Assembly (NCBI GenBank): GCA_964630775.1
Contig: CAZVYY010000008.1
Location: 60,776-124,775, forward strand
Direction of reading: 5' to 3'
Length of the DNA: 64,000 nucleotides
Source: Anaeroglomus sp964630775
GTDB taxonomy: Bacteria; Planctomycetota; Phycisphaerae; Sedimentisphaerales; Anaerohalosphaeraceae
Positions 39,596 to 47,947 of the stretch are shown here, piece by piece. A program made the translations under genes and the position numbers. Below the pieces are notes generated by a model. That model ran no database searches. It had not been told where the DNA came from and was given only the letters and a program-made list of their open reading frames with translations. Positions within the stretch are counted from its first letter, which is position 1, and each line of letters opens with the position of its first letter.

Positions 39596-39621
39596 AAATC
39601 GGAATCTCCCGTACCTGTAGG

Positions 39622-40305
39622 TTAATTGGCTTTGAGTTCTTTTTTGATCGCCTCAATATCCAGCTTGCGCAGCATGGCGGGCAATTCCGTCCAGAGCGGA
39701 TGATAACCAAAACCGCCATGGGTCATCTCGCGGATGGCTCGCTCTTTGTTCCATTCCTGAACTGCCATTCGATACGCCGCGACCATGGTGCCAGTCCGGT
39801 CGGCCCCGTGCTGGCAATGGACAAACACCGGCGCGGCATTCGGATCGGCGGCAATACGCAAAAACGCCATGACATTGTCCGGCGTCACATCCCAGGTATC
39901 CATTGGGATCGGTTTATAGTCCAACCCTGTCCCGGCCAGTAATTCCTCGTCGGAGTGGTGACCCCGCAGATTGACCACAGTCCTGATGCCCAGCTTTTTA
40001 AGATTCTCAAAGCCTTCCCGGGTCGGCTGGGCACCGCGATACAGCGAGTCGCTGACTTTGTGCAGATTGGAACAGCCGGGCAAATCAAACCGCACGGCAT
40101 GGTTGGCGGCCAGAATTTTCTGCACCTCCGGTCCGTTGGGATTTGCGGCGGCATCGGCAACCCGTAATGAAGCAAATCCCGGATCAGGTGAAATGGGTTT
40201 TAAAAACAGCCAATAGACATAAAACGCCAGCACCAGAACAATAAAGACGCAGGCCAGAGCGATTTGTCGCGATGTAAACGGTGATTTGATTTCTTTTTTT
40301 CTCAT
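39622..40305 (-). CDS. Membrane-anchored dual-specificity / tyrosine phosphatase
   Basis: Cys-based phosphatase. A single N-terminal membrane segment (about 14-34, IALACVFIVLVLAFYVYWLFL) anchors a soluble domain. The P-loop is FVHCQHGADRTGTMVAAYR with nucleophile Cys164 and Arg170 (C-x5-R), and a general-acid candidate lies in the loop around PMDTWDVTP. The layout resembles DSP-like phosphatases with the NLRG-type strand (IRTVVNLRGHHSDEE). It starts 26 bp after a lipoprotein gene on the same strand, so both likely form an operon. Substrate, protein or lipid or nucleotide, is not known. Confidence 0.9.
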   Translation of the reverse strand: MRKKEIKSPFTSRQIALACVFIVLVLAFYVYWLFLKPISPDPGFASLRVADAAANPNGPEVQKILAANHAVRFDLPGCSNLHKVSDSLYRGAQPTREGFENLKKLGIRTVVNLRGHHSDEELLAGTGLDYKPIPMDTWDVTPDNVMAFLRIAADPNAAPVFVHCQHGADRTGTMVAAYRMAVQEWNKERAIREMTHGGFGYHPLWTELPAMLRKLDIEAIKKELKAN

Positions 40306-40331
40306 AATCGTTTTATTCCATCTTAATCAAC

Positions 40332-41126
40332 TCATTTGCTGGTCATTTTTTCCATGGCAAGCTGAATCCAGAGTTTTTCCAGCTCGGTCAGCATTTTTTC
40401 AAATGCAGCACGTTCCGTACGCTGACGGGATTGATCCACGGCTGATTCATTGGTCCACCAGGCGCTAAGCTGGGTCTGCTTGTCGGTGGCTTCCGCCATG
40501 CCGTAAATATAGCCGGTTCTGACATCAATCAGAACCGCAGAAACGGTGGATACCATATTGACCGTCACCGACGGCGACAAACCCAGCGTTATCACACTCA
40601 GCGGAGCCGCGGCATCCTCCGACCAGAATTTGGTGTTCACCGTATAAAGAATCAGAATGTCCGCCTGCAGACGCGAGGCTGCCAATCGCAGGTCTTTTTC
40701 CGTTCTGATTTCGTCGGGCAGCAACAGTGATGACAAGGTACCAACCTGGGCCACGCCGGCCAGACTACGGAAATGGTCAAAATCTCCATCTTTTTCGATA
40801 TCTTTTATCGTAATCACGCTGAAGTCGCCGCGTGTATCATTGCCGTATCGGACGGAATAGGAGCGATAGTCTTTATCCTGGAGCCGCAGAAAGATGATAT
40901 AAGCCGGAAATCGACTTTCGGGCTTGAGGTCATAATTGGTCTTAATATCCTTGCCCGGGGTTGCAGCTTGAGTCTTTGTGGAATCGGCCTGCAGGGAAGA
41001 TGCATAATTTTCAGTACCCATCAATTTACCCATATCAGCCCCAGCCCCCGGCACTTTATAGGTGCTGCAGCCTGCCAAAAGAACCGTTGCCACTATCGCT
41101 ATTGAAAAAACCTTGTTCATTCCCAT
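40332..41126 (-). CDS. Predicted lipoprotein of unknown function
   Basis: Not recognised beyond export. The start MGMNKVFSIAIVATVLLAGCSTYKV is a classical lipoprotein signal with lipobox LLAGC. AAAGGAGC lies 4 bases before the ATG at 41126, so the longer frame to 41141 is not used. The mature part has an alpha/beta pattern: FPAYIIFLRLQDKDYRSYSVRYG, RLQADILILYTVNTKFW, VSAVLIDVRTGYIYGMAEATDK. The end is helical. This type of domain is seen in lipoproteins annotated only as hypothetical. It precedes the tyrosine phosphatase gene in a probable two-gene unit. Confidence 0.75.
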   Translation of the reverse strand: MGMNKVFSIAIVATVLLAGCSTYKVPGAGADMGKLMGTENYASSLQADSTKTQAATPGKDIKTNYDLKPESRFPAYIIFLRLQDKDYRSYSVRYGNDTRGDFSVITIKDIEKDGDFDHFRSLAGVAQVGTLSSLLLPDEIRTEKDLRLAASRLQADILILYTVNTKFWSEDAAAPLSVITLGLSPSVTVNMVSTVSAVLIDVRTGYIYGMAEATDKQTQLSAWWTNESAVDQSRQRTERAAFEKMLTELEKLWIQLAMEKMTSK

Positions 41127-41243
41127 CTGTGCTCCTTTCAAAAATATGTGTTATTATTATGCAAACCTGGGACATATTATATCCATCATGAATCTTGTTG
41201 TAAATCCTTGATTTTCTATCCATTTGGTGGTTAAATATCGGCC

Positions 41244-42239
41244 ATGTTTAAGACCGTAACAATTGTTGGCGATGGTGCGATGGGCAGTGTATGTGCGATG
41301 CTGTTGTGTGAAAACGGCATTCGGACGACACTGTGGGGCTTTGACGCTGCGCAGCTTGCCCAGATTGCCGAAAAACGGGAAAATTTCCGATTTTTGCCGG
41401 GTTATCCACTGCCGAAAGAATTACGGTATGAGGCCGACGATGCCAGGGCGCTGGCCGGGGTGGAACTGGTCGTTTCAGCGGTCCCTTGCCAATATATGCG
41501 GGGTATCTGGAATCGGCTTAAATCCCATCTGCCTGTCGGAGTCCCCATTGTCAGTACCACCAAAGGAATTGAAAACAAGACCCTGCTTCGCCCAACGGAA
41601 ATTTTAAAGCAAATCCTGTGCGACAGCCATCCGCTGGCGGTACTTTCCGGACCAACGATTGCCGATGAACTGGCTCGTAAACTGCCTGCCTCGGCGACTG
41701 CCGCCTGTAAGGATATCGAACTGGCTAAACAGATACAGCAGACTTTTAATACCTCCATGTTCCGTGTTTATACCAACGACGACCTTGTGGGTGTGGAACT
41801 GGCCGGGGCAATGAAAAATGTCATTGCCATCGCCGCCGGGATTATCGACGGCATTGGTGCCGGTGACAACGCCAAAGCCGCCCTGCTCAGTCGTGGACTG
41901 GCCGAAATTGAACGGCTCGGTATCGCGATGGGGGCTAAAGAGAAAACCTTCGCAGGATTATCGGGCCTTGGCGACCTGGTTACTACCTGTGTCTCACCCA
42001 AAGGCCGGAACCGTTCCTTCGGCGAACGCATCGGCAAGGGGGCATCGGCTGCCGAAGCCCTGGCTGCCACACACAGTGTCGTCGAAGGTGCGGCAACGTG
42101 CGAATCGGTTCTTGGTCTGGCCGGAAAGTATCATGTCGAAATGCCGATTACCGAAGCGGTCTATGCCATTATCCACGGCCACAAGAGTGTGCATAAAGCT
42201 CTTGCTGACCTGATGAGTCGTCAGCTTAAAGCCGAATAA
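41244..42239 (+). CDS. gpsA: Glycerol-3-phosphate dehydrogenase [NAD(P)+]
   Basis: Makes sn-glycerol-3-phosphate for phospholipid synthesis. The Rossmann nucleotide site is at the start (TIVGDGAMGSVCAMLL). Further motifs are VSAVPCQYMRGIW, STTKGIENKTLLRPTEIL, LSGPTIADELARKLPASA and the catalytic-Lys region VELAGAMKNVIAIAAGIIDG. The C-terminal helical domain has GLSGLGDLVTTCVSPKGRNRSFG, specific for GpsA. Length 331 is standard. It is a single gene between the divergent lipoprotein operon and the large glycan enzyme. Confidence 0.97.
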   Translation: MFKTVTIVGDGAMGSVCAMLLCENGIRTTLWGFDAAQLAQIAEKRENFRFLPGYPLPKELRYEADDARALAGVELVVSAVPCQYMRGIWNRLKSHLPVGVPIVSTTKGIENKTLLRPTEILKQILCDSHPLAVLSGPTIADELARKLPASATAACKDIELAKQIQQTFNTSMFRVYTNDDLVGVELAGAMKNVIAIAAGIIDGIGAGDNAKAALLSRGLAEIERLGIAMGAKEKTFAGLSGLGDLVTTCVSPKGRNRSFGERIGKGASAAEALAATHSVVEGAATCESVLGLAGKYHVEMPITEAVYAIIHGHKSVHKALADLMSRQLKAE

Positions 42240-42384
42240 ATACCTTGTTTCCCCCGATAATTATTTCCCCGATTCACGACCAATCCTCTTGACAAAATCA
42301 CGACAAATTGCAATGATATTATACAGAAATAATGAAAGGCCTGTGTGTCTGCGGGTCAACGGGATGCCCTGACGAGGATGATTC

Positions 42385-45300
42385 ATGAGCGCCGAAAAGT
42401 CGCAGGTCAAAGGATTGGATACAGTTGCGGTTTTTTCATTTACCCCGCAGGGGCAATGTGAAATTCAGAACGATTTATCCGTTTTAAACGGACTGGGCAG
42501 AGACAAGGCCCTGTTTTTACACCGCTGCCTCGAATTAACCTGGCAAACCGTACAGAAATACAACCCACAAGCCTTTACCCATCTTAACACGCGAAAGATT
42601 CGTCTGCGCGTCAGCCCGGCTGTTCCGCTGGTTCCCACCCTGATGTCGCATGAAATCCTATTCAATACCCGCCTGCTGGACTTCAACCCGAAAGAGCAGG
42701 TACAGCGGGAATCTCTTCTTATCGGCTGTCTGGCCATGGTCTTGTATCACCAGTGCCATGCCGACCAGCACATCAGCCATATTCACTATGCCGCTCTGCG
42801 ATTCTACAAGGCACACAAGGTCATTCTGGAAGCAACGATTCGTCAACTGGAGGCGTTTGCGGAAGACCCTGCTTTCGCCCATCTGCACAACGTCCTGGTT
42901 GAGCTTGATACGATTTTATCTATTCATGAATTTTGGACGTATTTCGGAAAGACCGCTTCCGCAACGGAATTTTTAAAAGTCGCCCAGGTGGACTCGGACA
43001 AACGCCGTGTGCAGCTGCGATCCATCGTCGTTCATGAAGCGACCCTGTATGCCGAGCATCAGAAATTAAATCTGACGGCAGCCAAAAAAACTGCCGCCGG
43101 CTTTAAGCATCTGTTTTTTGATTCCGGTACAGTCGTTGTGCTGTACGAACTGAAAAACAATGTCATGCAGGCCGTGCGTCTGGCACCGGAGTATTTTATC
43201 GATGCCATGAGTATCGATGCCGCCCGCCTGAGTGTTGTTCACGACGGCGTACGGACGGAGATTTTTCACGACCAGGGGCCGTTTATCAAACCCTGGATTG
43301 AACGCCTCAAAGCCCGTGCCATGGACCCGGCACTGGACGAACTGTCCCGCATGCTGATTTCCGATCATGTGCACACAGTCAACGCCGCCATCGACGAACT
43401 GGTTCGCCGCATTCGCCTCAAACAGAATCCCCAGGAATCCCTGCGATTACTCTATGCAGGCCTCTATTACTGGTATCATCCGAATAAAGGCATCAGCCGC
43501 TCGGTCTGCCTGCGCATCAGCAAGATTCTGGAAGATTTACTGACCGAGCGTCCGCCGTTTTTCCCAACCGCCCGCATCAACCGCAGCTTCTTCCGCGGGG
43601 AATCGCCGACGGTGCGCATCCATTTCAGCAAACCCGCCCGCATCAGCCTCAAGCATATTCAGGCCCGGATTCAGTGGTCGGTCAACGGTCGACGCAAGAA
43701 ACCCATGACAATGGCCCTCGACAAGCAGGCCAGCACCGGGGAAAAACTGTACTTCGAAGCTCATCTGCCCGGCAAAAACGGATGGATTCACTACTCCGTC
43801 CAGACGTCCTTTGATGACGGCAAGACCTGGCAATTCGAGAAATTCGACGAAAATTCCCACGGCCTGCTCAAACGTGTCGCCGATGAACGCGGCCACCGCG
43901 TTTTGAGCCTGTATGCCGACACCTTCAACCTCAAACTCGACGACAACATGCGTCCTGTGCGAGATGAAACCGGGGCGTTTGTCTATGGCACCTTCGACGA
44001 CCTGGCCGAACAGCTCCCCTCTATCAAAAAAGAAGGCTACACCCGCATCTATCCGCTGGGAGCCCTCGAGCTGGGCTGGGCGGGAGAGGCCGGACCGGAT
44101 CCGTCGGTCTTTTCCATCTGGGACGGCCGCACCGTCCGGCGGGACCTGGGCGGCATCGAAGCCCTGCTGCGGCTCAAGCAAAAAGCCGACCAGCTCGGCA
44201 TGAAAATCCTGCTGTGTGTGCTGAGTCATTTTTCACGCGCATGGCATAGCTGGCCGTATGCCATGCCGGTCTATATCGCAGGTCCCGACGGCAAATTGAC
44301 GCGTCGGGCCGGCTGGGACGGCGAATGGGACGAATGGCTGGACAGCTTCATGGTCAATATGCGTGACCTCGACAACGTGGAATACCTGGTCGATGTCTGT
44401 ACCGAACTGACCCGGATGGGCTTTGGCCTGCGCGTCGATGTCGGTCACGGATTCGACACGGTTTTCCCGGTCAGGCCGGATCTGGCCCAGATGCCCAAGC
44501 TGCTGGGCGAAGTCACTGTCAAGGGATTCGAGCCGGTAGACCTGCGCGGCACCAACGAGCCGAATATCCCCCTGATGTATATCGCCTATCGCGTCCAGAA
44601 AGCCGTCCCCGGCGCCCTGCTGGCCTACAGCGAACAGTGGCATGCCAACGAAGTCCGCATGATTAAATCGGCGACAATTCCCTACAACGCCATCATCAAA
44701 AATCTCGAAAATATACGCAGCGGCCAGGCCGTCCACAGCCCGCTGGGACTCAATAACAATCTCGAATATCTCAAGCGGCTGCTGCATCGCTACGGCGGCC
44801 AGACCCTGTCGATGTTCAACAGCCACGACGAGGAATCCCCCGCCAGCAATTACCAGAATATGATCTGGCCGGCGGCGGCCCTGCTGGTCTTCAGCAGCTA
44901 CGGCCCGATTATGTATCATATCAGCCGTCTGCCCGGCCCCGAAGCCGGCTCGTTCCCCCGCCGGTTCGACATGGCCTACACCGAATGCTGGAAGCACTGG
45001 GTCAACAACCGATTCTCGCATCCCTGGTATGATGAAAACCTGGCCCGTCAGGATATCCTGAATCATTATCCCTACCTGCGCGGCTTCGGCACCTACCTGC
45101 GGGGCTTATTCGCATTCGCCGATGAACACCCGGCATTGACCAGGGGCACGCTGACTCCGATTGCCACCGGCAACGGCCGCATCGCCGCCTTTGTCCGCAG
45201 CTACCAGAAAGAAAAACTGCTGTGCGTCTTTAACTTCCCCAACCCGATGCTGGACGGCCAGCAGGCTCTGGCCCGAACGTATAATTTCCGCCTTCGCAGC

Positions 45301-47919
45301 GCCGACACCGGCCAGCCGATTGAGGGCATCGAGTTCAGCGAATTCTACGAAATGCGAGAACGCTACAACAACGTCGAAGGCAAGATGCGCTGGGGACAAA
45401 AGGAATTCTGGTCCGGCCACGAACTGCTTGAACTGGGCTTCGGCGGTGTCATCCAGCCGGTATCCAGCAGCATTTTCGAAATCGTTTCCAAGGAACAGGC
45501 CATCCAGGAAAAACAGGTGCTCTTTGATTCCTTCCGGCGGTTTTTCCGATACGGCCGCGCCGACCGCATCCGTCATTGCTATGTCGCCCGGGTCTTTGCG
45601 GAATGCTGCCATCCGGAACGAGCCGACTTTGACCGTTTCGGCGAATTGTTCGGCCTGCTGATTCACTGGTCCATCAAAGAAAATGATTTCGGAGCCGCAT
45701 CCGTCGGCCTGCTCCTGCGGGAAGTCAGCGCCGACAATCCCGCCGTCCGTCAGGTGGTCATCGACTGCCTGATGCGCATCACCGTCAATGAAAAAGAGCG
45801 GTTCGATAAAGACCTCACCCGCGCCGCCGCCGATATCCTGCAATCCATCGCCATCGGCACCATCGTTCTGGTCTCCCCGGAATCACGCTTCAGCGGGGCT
45901 TCCGGCGGCGTCGGCATCTACACCACCGACATCGCCGACGTGCTCAGCGAACTGGGATTCCATGTTGTGCTGGTGACTCCCCTGTATGAGAAAAACCGCA
46001 AACAGATCTTGTCGCATTTTGGGCCTAAATTCGAAGGCCACCAGTTCACAATCCAGTTTCCGGATTTCAACGACGCCACCCAGACCACGTCGCCGGGAAA
46101 AGTCGAAATCGTCAACATCCTGCGGGCCAATCTGCTCCGCCGTAAACACGGCAAACGCGCCCGCATTGAAGTCCTGTATCTCGAAAACGCCGCCTATCTG
46201 GACGCCCCCTACAGCGGCGCCACCGGTGAAGACAAAATCCGTCGTGCCCGCGTCCTGGCACAGGGAACGCTCGAGGCACTGCGGGCCTATAATTACTATC
46301 CCTCGATTATTCTGACCAACGAATGGCCGTCCTGGCTGGTCGCCGCTTTCATGACCACATGGAAAGAATACCGCGACGACCCGCACTTCACCCAGACCAA
46401 AGTCGGCAGCATGATGCACAATCCGCATCCCTCCTACGGCATCACGCTCAATGAGGCCAATCCCGTCAAACGCAATTATTACTGCAATGTGCTGGGACTG
46501 GATCCGCGATTCCATTACGACCTGGCCGTCAATCGCTACAGCCCCAACGGCCACCAGATCGACCTGATGCATACGATGCTGCGAAGCTCGCACTTCATCG
46601 GCACCGTCAGCCGGGCGATGAAAGACCGCATGCTCAAAGAGACCTGGCTGTTTGACCACGTCTGGGAATTCGCCGAAAAAGAACGCCTTGGGCTGTTTTT
46701 TGCCCGACGCAACGGGTTCAATATGGCTGCACGCCAGCGGTTCTGGTTCGGTACCAAAAAAAGTCTCGTCGAAACCTGGCAGCCTTCAGCCCGCCGACGC
46801 CTGTTTTATAAATATTACGCCGCCAAGAAGACGGCCAAGCTCGACCTGCAGAACCATCCCCACATCCGCCTGACGCCGGACAGCGAAAGCCTCGACCATG
46901 TCATCTTCGGCATGCTGCACCGCATCAGCAAACAGAAAGGCTTTGAGCTGCTGGTTGATTGGAAGGTCTATACCGACGGCAAAAATCGTTACGTCCGCCA
47001 TGAAACCTGGAAAATGGACGGCAATACCGTCCTGGAACATTTCCTCCAGTCCAACCCCCGTATTCAGTTTGTCATCTGCGGGCGGGTCGAAGACAGCCCC
47101 GACGGCAGACGATACGACGCTCACCTGCGGCGAATTGCATCCCGTCCGGATATGGCCGGGCGATTCGCCTATTACCCCGAAGGCAATCTCAGCCCGGACC
47201 TGTACCGCAATCTTTATGTGGGATGCCAGTATTTCGTGATGCCCTCCGGCGGCGAAGTCGGCGAACCCTGCGGCATCAGCCAGCAGGAAGCTCACGCCGG
47301 CGGCACCCCAATCGTCGCTCATCATCAGGACGGCCTGCAGCATACCGTGACCGACAACGACTTCGGCGACAAGGACTACCCGGCCAACGGCATTAAATTT
47401 ACCGGCTTCAGCGGAGAAGGGCTGCTGGAGGCCATGCTCGACGCCGTGGAAATCTATTATCACGGACGACGCCGACTCTATAAAGATGCCAACGGCAAGC
47501 CCAAACCCCTGGATTATGATGACCTGGTGTTCAATGCCTTCACGCGGGACCATCGCTGGATTAAACCGCTGCGGGATTATATCGAAATGTTCGCCAAAGT
47601 GCAGGGGGCCGTACTGCCGGTCCATCTGGATGCCCTGCGGCTGATTGAAGAAATCACGTACACCGAAGACGGCGAAACCGGGGATGTGCTGCTCAAATAC
47701 GGATTATCGACCGATCAGGCCATCAATTCACTGATTGCCGCTATCGGCTGCGATATCGCTTCCGTGCGGCGTGCGGCGGCACGAACACTGGTCAGGCTGG
47801 CTCAAACCCTGAAAAATCCGTTTCTGTCCGAAGCCCTCAAACAGCTTCGCCAGGCTATGGAATCGCCGGACAAAAATCAGACCAAGCTCGTGGAATGGTG
47901 CGTGGAAAATCTGTCGTAA
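42385..47919 (+). CDS. Giant GH13 amylase-like / GT5 glycogen-synthase fusion protein (1844 aa)
   Basis: Two glycan-active modules in one cytoplasmic-looking protein without signal peptide or membrane helices. Residues 1 to about 510 are a helical and beta N-terminal part not recognised. About 530-1050 is a GH13 barrel: YGTFDDLAEQLPSIKKEGYTRIYPLG, nucleophile Asp685 in GLRVDVGHGFD, acid/base Glu750 in AYSEQWH and Asp815 in FNSHDEES, so the triad is intact. After a helical link, about 1160-1720 is a GT5-type synthase: SGASGGVGIYTTDIADVLSELGFHV at 1170 and the donor-site pair Glu1627/Glu1635 in EPCGISQQEA. A HEAT-like tail closes it. Fungal alpha-glucan synthases combine the same two modules. 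Start supported by GAGGATG. Product probably an alpha-glucan; exact reaction unknown. Confidence 0.85.
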   Translation: MSAEKSQVKGLDTVAVFSFTPQGQCEIQNDLSVLNGLGRDKALFLHRCLELTWQTVQKYNPQAFTHLNTRKIRLRVSPAVPLVPTLMSHEILFNTRLLDFNPKEQVQRESLLIGCLAMVLYHQCHADQHISHIHYAALRFYKAHKVILEATIRQLEAFAEDPAFAHLHNVLVELDTILSIHEFWTYFGKTASATEFLKVAQVDSDKRRVQLRSIVVHEATLYAEHQKLNLTAAKKTAAGFKHLFFDSGTVVVLYELKNNVMQAVRLAPEYFIDAMSIDAARLSVVHDGVRTEIFHDQGPFIKPWIERLKARAMDPALDELSRMLISDHVHTVNAAIDELVRRIRLKQNPQESLRLLYAGLYYWYHPNKGISRSVCLRISKILEDLLTERPPFFPTARINRSFFRGESPTVRIHFSKPARISLKHIQARIQWSVNGRRKKPMTMALDKQASTGEKLYFEAHLPGKNGWIHYSVQTSFDDGKTWQFEKFDENSHGLLKRVADERGHRVLSLYADTFNLKLDDNMRPVRDETGAFVYGTFDDLAEQLPSIKKEGYTRIYPLGALELGWAGEAGPDPSVFSIWDGRTVRRDLGGIEALLRLKQKADQLGMKILLCVLSHFSRAWHSWPYAMPVYIAGPDGKLTRRAGWDGEWDEWLDSFMVNMRDLDNVEYLVDVCTELTRMGFGLRVDVGHGFDTVFPVRPDLAQMPKLLGEVTVKGFEPVDLRGTNEPNIPLMYIAYRVQKAVPGALLAYSEQWHANEVRMIKSATIPYNAIIKNLENIRSGQAVHSPLGLNNNLEYLKRLLHRYGGQTLSMFNSHDEESPASNYQNMIWPAAALLVFSSYGPIMYHISRLPGPEAGSFPRRFDMAYTECWKHWVNNRFSHPWYDENLARQDILNHYPYLRGFGTYLRGLFAFADEHPALTRGTLTPIATGNGRIAAFVRSYQKEKLLCVFNFPNPMLDGQQALARTYNFRLRSADTGQPIEGIEFSEFYEMRERYNNVEGKMRWGQKEFWSGHELLELGFGGVIQPVSSSIFEIVSKEQAIQEKQVLFDSFRRFFRYGRADRIRHCYVARVFAECCHPERADFDRFGELFGLLIHWSIKENDFGAASVGLLLREVSADNPAVRQVVIDCLMRITVNEKERFDKDLTRAAADILQSIAIGTIVLVSPESRFSGASGGVGIYTTDIADVLSELGFHVVLVTPLYEKNRKQILSHFGPKFEGHQFTIQFPDFNDATQTTSPGKVEIVNILRANLLRRKHGKRARIEVLYLENAAYLDAPYSGATGEDKIRRARVLAQGTLEALRAYNYYPSIILTNEWPSWLVAAFMTTWKEYRDDPHFTQTKVGSMMHNPHPSYGITLNEANPVKRNYYCNVLGLDPRFHYDLAVNRYSPNGHQIDLMHTMLRSSHFIGTVSRAMKDRMLKETWLFDHVWEFAEKERLGLFFARRNGFNMAARQRFWFGTKKSLVETWQPSARRRLFYKYYAAKKTAKLDLQNHPHIRLTPDSESLDHVIFGMLHRISKQKGFELLVDWKVYTDGKNRYVRHETWKMDGNTVLEHFLQSNPRIQFVICGRVEDSPDGRRYDAHLRRIASRPDMAGRFAYYPEGNLSPDLYRNLYVGCQYFVMPSGGEVGEPCGISQQEAHAGGTPIVAHHQDGLQHTVTDNDFGDKDYPANGIKFTGFSGEGLLEAMLDAVEIYYHGRRRLYKDANGKPKPLDYDDLVFNAFTRDHRWIKPLRDYIEMFAKVQGAVLPVHLDALRLIEEITYTEDGETGDVLLKYGLSTDQAINSLIAAIGCDIASVRRAAARTLVRLAQTLKNPFLSEALKQLRQAMESPDKNQTKLVEWCVENLS

Positions 47920-47947
47920 TCGCCGGCGTCACCATCCCCGCAGCGTA

